The position numbers and the translations under genes are program-made. From NCBI GenBank assembly GCA_900542495.1, contig UQNW01000010.1:1-64000 (forward strand): DNA of 64,000 bases, written 5' to 3'. Below, piece by piece: positions 46,497 through 54,918 of this stretch. The stretch comes from an uncultured Roseburia sp. Its GTDB lineage: Bacteria > Bacillota > Clostridia > Lachnospirales > Lachnospiraceae. Below the pieces are notes generated by a model. The model was not told where the DNA came from. It saw only the letters and a list, made by a program, of their open reading frames with translations, and did not search any database. Position 1 is the stretch's first letter; each line of letters starts with the position of its first letter.

Positions 46497-47873
46497 TTAA
46501 TAAACTATATATCCACCTTCAATAGTAACCGTTTTTGAACTAGTATTTTTGATAAAAATTTGAAAATTATCACTAGAACTAATCGAAAAAGCATGACTAC
46601 ATGCCCCTGTACCATTAACATATCTCATTTTATTACCTGATGTAATTATTCCGTATTGAACACTTTTATCTGCCGGTGTAATATTCAATCTTATAGTAAT
46701 TGCTTGATTCTTTTTTGCATATACAGTTCCCACTATAAGCGTCACCCCTTTCTCTAATGAAGTGCTATCAATTGCTCCACTTTCATCAATAAGGTTGATA
46801 CCACTCTGGTTATAAAATATTATATTTTCATTCTCAGAGATAAAATCCTCTTCATACTCAATATCTTCTGCGCCTTCATCCTCAACCATTACCTTCGTAT
46901 CGTCAAAAACCTTCTCATACCCAGCCTTAAATCCTTCTGCTGCTGCAAAAGTAGTTGTTGTTGACAAAACGCACAGCCCAAGGCTTAAAGCAACACCTCC
47001 AACAACTTTCATTTCCTTTTCTTTTCTGTAATTTTTCATTTGCAATAATCTCCTTTTAAAATTACTCTTTTTCTTAAATCCAGTTACCATTTGCGGCATC
47101 CAGATATGTGACTGTTCCAGTCCATCCACAGCAACGGTATAATATTCCTTTACCGTGTACGGATAGGCAGTTTCATAACACACATATCTGTCACAGGCAA
47201 TTTCTCCCCACTCATCAATATTTCGTAACAGACTGTTCATTATCGGATTACACCAGAAAATCAATTTTAAGAAAATCCCTATTTTTTTCATTTCCAAAAT
47301 ATGCTGTCTGATATGTACTAACTCGTGATAAAGTATGGTTACAAGTTCTCTTTCCTCATAGTCCTGTACTGGGAAAATAATTTTCTTATTCCACCAGCCA
47401 ACAACAATTGGAGAAGTCACGGCGTAGTTCTGATACAATGTGACCTTCCTTTTCATTTCGAGTTCCTGCAAAATTTTACTGCACATATCTTCTGGCTGCT
47501 GATATGCAAAGCTTTTTTTCAAAATACTTTTAAATTTCCAATATTCCTTGATATAGTTTCCTAAATTAAATATCACGCCGAGAATCCATATCCCTGCTAT
47601 CAAACATTCTGCCATGTAAATGAACGGTGTCTGCAAAAACAAAGTTCCATAATATGAGCCATGACTTCCCGGAACATGCGTAGAAATCTTCAGATAAATA
47701 AACATTACCGGAAAAATGAAAAAAGCTTCCACAATTCCGAGCATCGGATACACATATTTCAATTTTTTCTTCTTCGCCATACCGCTTTTTGCTATTATCC
47801 AAAATCCATAAGCAATCACACCTGCAAATGAATTAAGCAGAAGAATATAGAACATTTCATTAGACCATCTCAT
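46497..47873 (-). CDS. BlaR1/MecR1-like M56 membrane metalloprotease
   Basis: 458 residues. Four membrane helices surround a cytoplasmic gluzincin domain with LYHELVHIRQH (HExxH) and a downstream ENxxCD-like DEWGEIACDRYV. BlaR1 proteases cleave the BlaI repressor on sensing a signal. Here the extracellular part after the last helix (VALSLGLCVLSTTTTFAAA) is a ~140-residue acidic and beta-rich domain, not a penicillin-binding transpeptidase domain, so the signal is unknown. A BlaI-like gene lies ~10 kb away in the same island. Confidence 0.8.
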   Translation of the reverse strand: MRWSNEMFYILLLNSFAGVIAYGFWIIAKSGMAKKKKLKYVYPMLGIVEAFFIFPVMFIYLKISTHVPGSHGSYYGTLFLQTPFIYMAECLIAGIWILGVIFNLGNYIKEYWKFKSILKKSFAYQQPEDMCSKILQELEMKRKVTLYQNYAVTSPIVVGWWNKKIIFPVQDYEERELVTILYHELVHIRQHILEMKKIGIFLKLIFWCNPIMNSLLRNIDEWGEIACDRYVCYETAYPYTVKEYYTVAVDGLEQSHIWMPQMVTGFKKKSNFKRRLLQMKNYRKEKEMKVVGGVALSLGLCVLSTTTTFAAAEGFKAGYEKVFDDTKVMVEDEGAEDIEYEEDFISENENIIFYNQSGINLIDESGAIDSTSLEKGVTLIVGTVYAKKNQAITIRLNITPADKSVQYGIITSGNKMRYVNGTGACSHAFSISSSDNFQIFIKNTSSKTVTIEGGYIVY

Positions 47874-47985
47874 TCGTGTTTCTCCATAAATTACTTTTTC
47901 TGGCTATTATTTCCTTGCGTAAATACATAGATAATGTCTTCTCTACCCATATTGATTTATTTCATTGACTTATCCTCCTAAAAAC

Positions 47986-47999
47986 TAAGTCTATAGTAA
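47986..47999. promoter_or_regulatory. BlaI-type palindrome between blaR1-like and XRE genes
   Basis: ACTA-AGTCTA-TAGT, in the divergent 270-base region that otherwise is AT-rich without clear features. Confidence 0.55.
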
Positions 48000-48146
48000 T
48001 ATTAATATACTTAATCTTTATTTTCATCATATTTTTACTTTCCGTTAATATTATATAATTATCCATTCATTTATATTATGTAAAAATAAAGTTATTCTAT
48101 CTATTGTTTCAAATGTTAATAAGAATATTACATCATGGAGTTATAT

Positions 48147-48422
48147 ATGTCAAAAAAAGATACTTCAAAAACATCCGAACCCAAATTTGAAAATATTGAT
48201 TATTATCATACAATTTCATTAAATCTGAATCACTACCGCCGATGCATGGGATATACACAAGCCATGCTTGCAGAAAAAGTTGATTTAACTTCCTCGTATC
48301 TAAGTCAGATTGAGTCCATCAACACGGTACGTTCGTTTTCTATGGAAACATTTTTTGATTTAGCCCGCGCACTGGAAATCGAACCTTATAAATTACTAAA
48401 ACCTTTAGATGACGACATGTAG
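48147..48422 (+). CDS. XRE-family helix-turn-helix regulator
   Basis: 91 residues from ATG 48147 (GGAG six bases before). HTH core: LNLNHYRRCMGYTQAMLAEKVDLTSSYLSQIESINTVRSFSMETFFDLARALEIEPYKLL. A single DNA-binding domain with no sensor domain. It lies between the BlaR1-like protease and the TcdR-like sigma gene and could control either; it is also a candidate to bind the GATTTGCAAATC palindromes. Confidence 0.85.
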   Translation: MSKKDTSKTSEPKFENIDYYHTISLNLNHYRRCMGYTQAMLAEKVDLTSSYLSQIESINTVRSFSMETFFDLARALEIEPYKLLKPLDDDM

Positions 48423-48437
48423 GTTCACCCCTCTCTA

Positions 48438-48473
48438 TCAAAAGATGTTTTCTCCTGAAAGCATCTTTTTCTT
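48438..48473 (+). terminator. Terminator of the XRE gene inside the sigma gene's 3' end
   Basis: AAAAGATGTTTTC-TCCT-GAAAGCATCTTTT followed by T/C run. Confidence 0.55.
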
Positions 48474-48959
48474 TATTCTGTTCACATACTGTCGTGATAC
48501 ATTTAATTCTGCTGCAATTTCTTTATCATCTTTTCCAGTCAGAATCCCTTGAAGGATTACTCTCTGCTGTTCCGGTAATTTCTTTGAATACTCTGACATA
48601 TCTGTATAAAAAATCATATCATCATACGCATTTTCATGCACTTCAAAATCCATATCTTCCAATATAGCAGTTTCAGATTCAATTCTTTTCCGATGCTTAC
48701 CATATAAATAGATGAATCGCGACTTCACAGCCTTCACAAGATAATTCACAACTTTTGCTTCCATATCAACCTGATCAATCTGCTCCACTGCGCTATACAA
48801 TGCAATTCTTAATTCCTGCTCTGCATCTTCCATCTCGCGTGTTCCAAAATTCCGGGCATAACTTTTAATTAATGGTTCATACTGCTTTAGTAATGCTTCA
48901 ATTGCTGACTTGTCACCATTCTTATATGCACGTACTTTATCTATTGTAGTTTCTGTCAT
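48438..48959 (-). CDS. TcdR/UviA-like (group 5) alternative sigma factor
   Basis: 173 residues. An N-terminal sigma-2-like half (ALLKQYEPLIKSYARNFGTREMEDAEQELRIALYSAVEQI...VVNYLVKAVKSRFIYLYGKH) and a region-4 HTH (KKLPEQQRVILQGILTGKDDKEIAAELNVSRQYVNRIKKK). Length and pattern fit the TcdR/BotR/UviA group that drives toxin, bacteriocin and holin genes in clostridia. Its own upstream region matches the island promoter (GTTTCTA-N16-CTTATTA), suggesting autoactivation, and a BlaI-type palindrome overlaps the -35. Divergently placed to the hydrolase operon. Confidence 0.7.
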   Translation of the reverse strand: MTETTIDKVRAYKNGDKSAIEALLKQYEPLIKSYARNFGTREMEDAEQELRIALYSAVEQIDQVDMEAKVVNYLVKAVKSRFIYLYGKHRKRIESETAILEDMDFEVHENAYDDMIFYTDMSEYSKKLPEQQRVILQGILTGKDDKEIAAELNVSRQYVNRIKKKMLSGENIF

Positions 48960-48978
48960 AAAAATATCACCCTTGAGG

Positions 48979-49022
48979 TAATAAGCATGATATTTTATTT
49001 TTAGAAACTATTTTTTTAGTTT
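48979..49022 (-). promoter_or_regulatory. Sigma-gene promoter (site F) overlapped by a BlaI-type palindrome
   Basis: Minus strand GTTTCTA (49008-49002), 16 bases, CTTATTA (48985-48979). AAACTATTTTTTTAGTTT (49005-49022) covers the -35 upstream edge, so a bound repressor would block the promoter. Confidence 0.65.
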
Positions 49023-49073
49023 ATATTATTTTTCTGTTTCATGCAACAAAATAACAATAAAATTTATTTTCTT

Positions 49074-49121
49074 GTTTCTATTTTGAAAACTGTTTGCTTC
49101 TTAATAGGTGATTTGCAAATC
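49074..49121 (+). promoter_or_regulatory. Island-specific promoter plus palindrome (site B)
   Basis: GTTTCTA (49074-49080), 16 bases, CTTCTTAATA (49097-49106), GATTTGCAAATC (49110-49121), then AAGGAG and the start at 49150. Confidence 0.8.
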
Positions 49122-49149
49122 AAATATCACACACAAAGGAGATAAAATT

Positions 49150-49683
49150 ATGTCAAATTATTTTTGCATCAACAAGAGTGGATTAAAAATTCCAGTTTAC
49201 TCTGACACCAAAAAGACAAAACAGATAGGTACTCTCTACGACCGCGAAGCATTTGGATATGACTGTAATTGGGGTGGCGATGACTATTTTTGCCGTATTG
49301 AATTCAGAAATTCTGCCGGGAAATTATCCGGTGGATATATTATTGATCCTCCTGCCAAGGCAATTACCCTCTGCTCTGATTATCCATATGGAACTGTTAA
49401 AATTGGTAAAGAAACCTTTTTAACTTTCCTGATGCGCAAATCCTGCCCTGTATACAAAGCTCGTGGTGGTTCATGGGGAAATGTAGCAGCAAATTGCCGG
49501 GTTGCATGCCGTACAGCTCTATCAGGTGACTCAAACCCTACCTGGAAAGGTATCAATTATGTAGAAAATACAAAAGGAGTATGGATTCCCGTAACCGGGG
49601 ATGATGTTTCTTACGGTTTTGTAGATACTTCTTTAGCATCTGCATCAGGACATAGTTCTGTCGCAATGTACGGAAGCTGGTAA
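49150..49683 (+). CDS. Leaderless SH3-like protein of the hydrolase operon
   Basis: 177 residues from ATG 49150 (AAGGAG eight bases upstream). Beta-rich with an N-terminal SH3-like pattern (SGLKIPVYSDTKKTKQIGTLYDREAF) and several Gly/Trp/Tyr motifs; cysteines are frequent. No signal peptide. It precedes the large multidomain hydrolase gene by 95 bases and shares its promoter, so it may be a wall-binding partner or the exported cargo itself. No enzyme motif recognised. Confidence 0.6.
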   Translation: MSNYFCINKSGLKIPVYSDTKKTKQIGTLYDREAFGYDCNWGGDDYFCRIEFRNSAGKLSGGYIIDPPAKAITLCSDYPYGTVKIGKETFLTFLMRKSCPVYKARGGSWGNVAANCRVACRTALSGDSNPTWKGINYVENTKGVWIPVTGDDVSYGFVDTSLASASGHSSVAMYGSW

Positions 49684-49701
49684 TCTAATCATTAAATTTA
49701 T

Positions 49702-49738
49702 GTCGCAGACATTTTGCACTTTTTCAGATGTCTGCGAC
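49702..49738 (+). other. Hairpin between the SH3-like gene and the hydrolase gene
   Basis: GTCGCAGACAT / ATGTCTGCGAC, 11-bp perfect stem without T-run. Could stop RNA decay or set the ratio of the two products. Confidence 0.6.
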
Positions 49739-49778
49739 TACTATCCGAATTATATAATCCATCAAGGAGGAAAAAAAT

Positions 49779-51950
49779 ATGGCTGACGAAATGGTAAAAG
49801 AAACTCAAGTATGGTTAAATAAAACCTATAAAGGAAAGACTGGATTCACTACATTTACCAATGAGGAATTAGATGGTGTAACTGGGCAGGGAACATTTAA
49901 ACGTTTAATTCAGGCACTTCAGATTGAGTTAAATGAAGTTTACGGAAAAAATATAACAGTTGATGGTTCTTTTGGAAACGGCACTTTAAAAGCGCTTCCT
50001 TCTCAAATTGAATCTGGATTTCCACATAGTAACATTGTAAAAATTATTCAAGGATCATTTTGGTGCAAAGGATACTCTGCAGGTTCTATTGATGGTGTTT
50101 TTGGCAACTTGGTAAAAAAAGCTGTCATATCCTTTGAGAAAGACGCTGGTTTAGATGAAACTGGAATTATTACTCCTGTCAAATTACAGGGAATCATGAA
50201 TACAGATGGTTATCGTTATTCTGGTGCTAATAACACACTTGCTTATTACCAGCATCTGGTTCAGAAAGCAATGAACCAAAAATATAGTTCTATCTTTGGT
50301 TTAGTAGCTCCTAATGGCATCTGGGAAAGGAAATCTCACAAAATACTTATCAAATGCTGTCAGAAAGAATGGGGTATATCCTCTCCCGATGGTGTATGGG
50401 GAAATAATACCAAATCAAAAGCACCTGCATTAAATATTGCTACTGGGACCAGCAATCCAAAATCTACTCTGCTCCTGCAGTGGGCACTCACTGTTAATGA
50501 CTTCTATACCGGAGCTTTTTCTGGCATATTTGATGAATCAATGTCCTCTGCCGTAACAGAATTCCAAAAATTCATGTGTCTTATTCCAGAATCATATGGT
50601 GCTGTTGATCAGAATACCTGGGCATCTCTGCTAAATAGCAAAGGTGACACATCACGCAGAGTAAAAGGACTGGATACTTCTTCTAAATTAACTGAAGCAT
50701 CTTTAAAAAATTTTATTACTCAGGGGATTACTGATATTGGAAGATACCTGACAAATGCAAATGGTGGAAAAGATAAAGCACTTACCTTAGAAGAACTTAA
50801 TGCATTTCATAATGCTAATATGCATGTTTTTCCGATATATCAAACATCTGGAAATCATGAAGCGTATTTTTCATCAAATCAAGGACTAAAAGATGCTGAA
50901 TTAGCTAAGGAAGCCGCACAAAAATTGAATTTTCCTTCTAATACAACAATCTACTTTGCTGTCGATTTCGATGTAAAAACAAAATCCATAGAACAATGTA
51001 TTGTTCCTTATTTCCGTCAGATTAATTCTGTTTTAAAATTATATTATAATGTAGGTGTCTATGGTCCAAGAGCTGTATGTAATGCATTAACAGAAAAAAG
51101 ACTTGTGACATCCAGTTTCGTAGCAGATATGTCCAGTGGATTTACAGGAAATATTGGACAGCCTATGCCTAAAAATTGGGCTTATGAGCAAATCCTTGAA
51201 ACTACAATGAATGGAATCGACGTAGATAAATGTGTTGTTTCGCCAAGAAGAACAGGACTTATCTGGGAACCAAAGATCGATTATGCTCCTGTAAATGAAG
51301 ATCTTGTAGCCAAATATGAAAAAGACTTACCGGATGTTTATGATGCTAAAAATCATTGTTTTTATGAAGGAACAAATCAGCTTGTTGTATATAATACTTT
51401 GAAAGCTGCTGGTCTTGGCATCTATGCATTAGCAGCTTTTCTCGGCAATATTCAAGCAGAAAAATTTGACACTGCGCTTTCTGGTCATGATGGTTCTGTT
51501 GGCATTTGCCAGTGGCGCGATATATCTAATCCGTCTGCTGGAAGTAATGACGGTCTGCGCCGTACAAACTTTTTTGCATATGCTAAAGACTGCAATGAAC
51601 AAAATCCTGAAAGTATTCAATTTCAAGCAAATTTTATACTTGAGGAATGTACATCTACCAGCAAGTATTGCGATTCACTAGCTATTAAGTGCTTTAATCT
51701 ATTAAAAGATTCCTCTGATATACAAAGCACTTATATTGCTAGTGATTATGTAACAGCATTTTATGAACGACCATCCTTATGCAAAACTATTGATGAAATT
51801 AATGCTTCGCAATACGATATTTCACGATTTGACATTGATGTTGCTAATTATTGTAATGGATATTATTATTTGGATACCCCTAAAAGGCGTGGCTACACAG
51901 AGGTCTACTATAAATATCTTCTAGACATGTTATCTGCTATGTCAATTTAA
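49779..51950 (+). CDS. Large leaderless multidomain peptidoglycan hydrolase
   Basis: 723 residues after AAGGAGG, no signal peptide. Four peptidoglycan-binding-like units in the first ~290 residues (each with a LDGVTGQGT/SIDGVFG/SPDGVWG/FSGIFDES-type turn); a DUF1906 Rv2525c-like glycoside-hydrolase fold ~295-500 (KGLDTSSKL, YFAVDFDV, GVYGP, NGIDVDKCV); and a phage-tail-lysozyme-like C-terminus ~535-720 (YALAAFLGNIQAEKFDTALSGHDGSVGICQWRD). It is an endolysin-like enzyme with two putative catalytic domains. Release outside the cell would need the holin or lysis. Confidence 0.8.
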   Translation: MADEMVKETQVWLNKTYKGKTGFTTFTNEELDGVTGQGTFKRLIQALQIELNEVYGKNITVDGSFGNGTLKALPSQIESGFPHSNIVKIIQGSFWCKGYSAGSIDGVFGNLVKKAVISFEKDAGLDETGIITPVKLQGIMNTDGYRYSGANNTLAYYQHLVQKAMNQKYSSIFGLVAPNGIWERKSHKILIKCCQKEWGISSPDGVWGNNTKSKAPALNIATGTSNPKSTLLLQWALTVNDFYTGAFSGIFDESMSSAVTEFQKFMCLIPESYGAVDQNTWASLLNSKGDTSRRVKGLDTSSKLTEASLKNFITQGITDIGRYLTNANGGKDKALTLEELNAFHNANMHVFPIYQTSGNHEAYFSSNQGLKDAELAKEAAQKLNFPSNTTIYFAVDFDVKTKSIEQCIVPYFRQINSVLKLYYNVGVYGPRAVCNALTEKRLVTSSFVADMSSGFTGNIGQPMPKNWAYEQILETTMNGIDVDKCVVSPRRTGLIWEPKIDYAPVNEDLVAKYEKDLPDVYDAKNHCFYEGTNQLVVYNTLKAAGLGIYALAAFLGNIQAEKFDTALSGHDGSVGICQWRDISNPSAGSNDGLRRTNFFAYAKDCNEQNPESIQFQANFILEECTSTSKYCDSLAIKCFNLLKDSSDIQSTYIASDYVTAFYERPSLCKTIDEINASQYDISRFDIDVANYCNGYYYLDTPKRRGYTEVYYKYLLDMLSAMSI

Positions 51951-51960
51951 TTACGTTTTT

Positions 51961-51985
51961 AAAGCCTGTATTTTATACAGGCTTT
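51961..51985. terminator. Terminator between the hydrolase and RCC1-like genes
   Basis: AAAGCCTGTAT-TTT-ATACAGGCTTT, bidirectional. Confidence 0.75.
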
Positions 51986-51994
51986 AAATATTTT

Positions 51995-53884
51995 CTACAG
52001 TTCACACCAATCTATTTTCATCTCCGGCATCCAGAAAATCTGTTTTTTCCATGCAAGATATTCTTGTTCATCTAAATATTTAACGGATTCTCCCTGACTG
52101 ATGATATACACTTTTCCATCCCCGTCCTTATCATATTCCTCTGGAAAATTATCTGGATTTTCCGGGGCTTTTGGAATCTCCTCTACACTGGCTGTAAGCA
52201 CAAACTCGTTTTTATTTTCATCATACTGAAATACACTATACGGCCAAAAATCATCCTGATATATAAAACCTGAGTGAAGCGGCTTTGCCTTAATCACTCC
52301 GTTCTGATAATAATTACATCCCGCTGAATATTCAAATTCAAGTTCAAAAGCATTTTTTTCTTCTGAATACCGATAGACATATTCTGCCGAATCTCTCACA
52401 CAAGTTCCTTCAATAAAAAATAGTAATTCTGCCGTACCATCGTCATCCACATCTGCCACCGCAACTCTTTCCGGACTATAATGCTGTGCCCTCTGTTCCT
52501 GAAACCGTTCCACATCTGTTCTGCCGTCCTGCTCTATATAAAAGCAGTATCTCCCATCCGGCAGAAATCCCGTTGTATCCAGTGTCTTGATTGCATTATA
52601 ATATGTCTCATTGATCTTATCATCCTCCGAAAAACGAGGAACTTTACGTTTCAGTTTCTCCATATCGTAGTTTTTGTCTATCTCTTCCAATAAAGCTTCA
52701 TTTTTTCTTGCAAGAACAGCCTCTTCGCTCTGGCTCTCCTTTCGCTCAATGTATTCTCTTTGTTTCCTGTTCAACATTTCTTCATCCCAGTCCAGCGGAA
52801 GAAACTCTGATGAGCAGACTGTGTCAAGCTCCGACACTTCATAATATTGCGGCAATACCACACTTTTGTCGCCGACACCCATTCCACATGCATAGAATGT
52901 GCCGTCTGTTTTTTCAATGATCGTATTATCCACATAATCATTACCGAATTCTTCCATATCGGTAATATCATCCTCTTTGGCTGAATAATTCAAAAGTCCT
53001 GTCCACACGCGCTGCACGTCTTCTGCCACCTGCACCGGCGTTTCAATCATCGTGGCTTTATCCGTTCCGCAGTTTCCACTAAAGTTGTATCCCCACGTCC
53101 AGAGTGTTCCATCTTCCTTCAGTGCGGCGTGGTTAAACCATCCGCCTGTGATCATCTTCACATCTGTCAGAATCTGCTGTGGCATTGTGATACAATATCC
53201 CGTACTCTGATAATTCCAGATCATTCCCCATGTCCAGACTGTACCATCCTTTTTCAATGCAACTACATCATCACGTCCGCACCTCGCATAACTGACATCT
53301 TCCAGCAAAAGTGCCGGACTGGTGACATACCGTTTTGTCGGATATGCCAAATCTTCCACTGGCATTTCTGTATGCTGCAATAACATATAGGTAGAATCGT
53401 TTCCAAGACCATAAAGTTTCCCTTCCTCCGTCAGATAGACAACAAAATCTTTCTGGGAATAGTCCACATGCACAACGTGTTCTGCGATTTTACTTTTTTC
53501 CTCATGAAATTCCTCGTCCGCATACCCAAGTCCAATCTGCGCATACTCATTATGCCCACTTCCCCAGAGCACACCATCCTCATCAATGGTATACAGATTG
53601 AACTGGTCGCCACAGGATTTCATATAATAATCTTCGATTGTCTGTGCATCCAGCCGCATATCATAAAGATCGCCCGCGTCGAAAGAATATCCTGTCTCTT
53701 CTTCTGTCTGCGTGTCACTTTCCGTCTGTGAAACAGTTTCGATGGAATTATTTTGAGTTTCATTTTCCTCCATAAACACCATTCCTACAAAAATAATGAC
53801 CGCCAATGCAATCGTTCCGCCTGTGATGCCGCACTTGATACGATTCTCTTTATTTGCAAAATACTGTTTGATTTTACTGCTCAT
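51995..53884 (-). CDS. Membrane-anchored RCC1-repeat protein
   Basis: 629 residues. One N-terminal helix (~18-37), a Ser/Thr/Glu-rich linker, then RCC1-type beta-propeller blades (LWGSGHNEYAQIGLG, LYGLGNDSTYML, VWTWGMIWNY, LWTWGYNFSGNCG, FYACGMGVGD) and a C-terminal DxDxDG-containing domain (VADVDDDGTAELLFF). Extracellular; substrate or partner unknown. Divergent from a YARHG lipoprotein across a region with two BlaI-type palindromes. Confidence 0.75.
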   Translation of the reverse strand: MSSKIKQYFANKENRIKCGITGGTIALAVIIFVGMVFMEENETQNNSIETVSQTESDTQTEEETGYSFDAGDLYDMRLDAQTIEDYYMKSCGDQFNLYTIDEDGVLWGSGHNEYAQIGLGYADEEFHEEKSKIAEHVVHVDYSQKDFVVYLTEEGKLYGLGNDSTYMLLQHTEMPVEDLAYPTKRYVTSPALLLEDVSYARCGRDDVVALKKDGTVWTWGMIWNYQSTGYCITMPQQILTDVKMITGGWFNHAALKEDGTLWTWGYNFSGNCGTDKATMIETPVQVAEDVQRVWTGLLNYSAKEDDITDMEEFGNDYVDNTIIEKTDGTFYACGMGVGDKSVVLPQYYEVSELDTVCSSEFLPLDWDEEMLNRKQREYIERKESQSEEAVLARKNEALLEEIDKNYDMEKLKRKVPRFSEDDKINETYYNAIKTLDTTGFLPDGRYCFYIEQDGRTDVERFQEQRAQHYSPERVAVADVDDDGTAELLFFIEGTCVRDSAEYVYRYSEEKNAFELEFEYSAGCNYYQNGVIKAKPLHSGFIYQDDFWPYSVFQYDENKNEFVLTASVEEIPKAPENPDNFPEEYDKDGDGKVYIISQGESVKYLDEQEYLAWKKQIFWMPEMKIDWCEL

Positions 53885-53962
53885 ATTGCTTTCCCCCTAT
53901 ACTAATCTTCCACTTAACCAGATATTCCTATATGCTAAAGATAATGTGTATGATGTTTAAAT

Positions 53963-54032
53963 CTGTAAACTATATTTTCAGTTTACAGTATTTTATTTTT
54001 TTATGCAAGAAAGTATTAACTATATTTTTAGT
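53963..54032. promoter_or_regulatory. Two BlaI-type palindromes in a divergent promoter region
   Basis: 53963-53988 is CTGTAAACT-N8-AGTTTACAG (9-bp perfect arms, containing ACTA-N6-CAGT); 54019-54032 is ACTA-TATTTT-TAGT. Between the RCC1-like and YARHG genes. Confidence 0.65.
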
Positions 54033-54165
54033 TTTTTATTCTTTCAAAACTATATACGACCAAAGCTAAATGTGATAAGATAACATCTGTATTTTAACAA
54101 CTTTATGAAAAAGAATTTCTATAAAGCACAGCAACCTATACGTTAAATTAAGGGAGAAATTAACC

Positions 54166-54828
54166 ATGAGAAAAAAATTTTTAGTTTGCATCTTATTACC
54201 ATGCTGCATATTGATTGCTGCCTGCGGTCATACGGCTGATACGAAAAACGATCTTTTATCAGAAAATATAACATCTGACACCGAGACAGATACCCAGACA
54301 TCTGACTATGAAAAATACAACAACTATGGATCAACAGAAGAACAAATGGATGAAGCGATAACAGAAACCAGTGAAACTGCCTCCTCTTCAGAAGAAAACG
54401 ATTTACCGGAACAATCTTTGCAGAAATACAGCGATGACTGGGACGAAAGCCAGATTTTGGAAGAACTCCAAAAACGGAACACCTATCACGACTACTGCTC
54501 CTTTTACCCGGAGTATGTCCGATATATGGAAAATGTAATGGAAGTCCGGGATATTTCCATGAATATTTACCCGATTTATGCTACAGATACAAGATATTAT
54601 CAGGCTTCCGACTTTAGCAATGTCCCTCCGTTAATCATTCATCTGGCAAAAAATGAAATCTATGCCAGACACGGATACATTTTTAAAAATCAGGACTTAA
54701 ATGCTTATTTTTTGAGCCAGCTCTGGTATTTACCGGAATTCGACTCGGAAACTTTTGATTCCTCTGTTTTCAATGAATATGAAAACGCGAATCTTCAATT
54801 ATTGGTACAGCTTGATACTTACAAATAA
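54166..54828 (+). CDS. YARHG-domain lipoprotein
   Basis: 220 residues preceded by AAGGGAG. Lipoprotein signal (LPCCILIAACGH, lipid Cys ~20), a Thr/Ser/Glu-rich linker, then the YARHG domain (LAKNEIYARHGYIFKNQDLNAYFLSQLWYLP). This extracellular domain is found in many Firmicute wall-associated proteins; its ligand is not known. Probably controlled by the BlaI-type sites upstream. Confidence 0.85.
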   Translation: MRKKFLVCILLPCCILIAACGHTADTKNDLLSENITSDTETDTQTSDYEKYNNYGSTEEQMDEAITETSETASSSEENDLPEQSLQKYSDDWDESQILEELQKRNTYHDYCSFYPEYVRYMENVMEVRDISMNIYPIYATDTRYYQASDFSNVPPLIIHLAKNEIYARHGYIFKNQDLNAYFLSQLWYLPEFDSETFDSSVFNEYENANLQLLVQLDTYK

Positions 54829-54843
54829 AAAATTCCCTTTCTG

Positions 54844-54891
54844 GTTTCTATTCCTCAAACTATATGCTTCTTAATAAGTGATTTGCAAATC
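54844..54891 (+). promoter_or_regulatory. Island-specific promoter plus palindrome (site C), intact before a dead gene
   Basis: GTTTCTA (54844-54850), 16 bases, CTTCTTAATA (54867-54876), GATTTGCAAATC (54880-54891) and AAGGAG; nearly identical to site B for ~60 bases. Confidence 0.75.
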
Positions 54892-54918
54892 AAATATCAC
54901 ACATAAAGGAGAAAAATT

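Noticed and set aside
36625..51950. Degraded prophage as source of the hydrolases and holin
   Set aside because: No capsid, portal, terminase, tail or lysogeny genes in the 25-kb island; hydrolases are dispersed on both strands with their own promoters. It cannot be fully excluded from this window.
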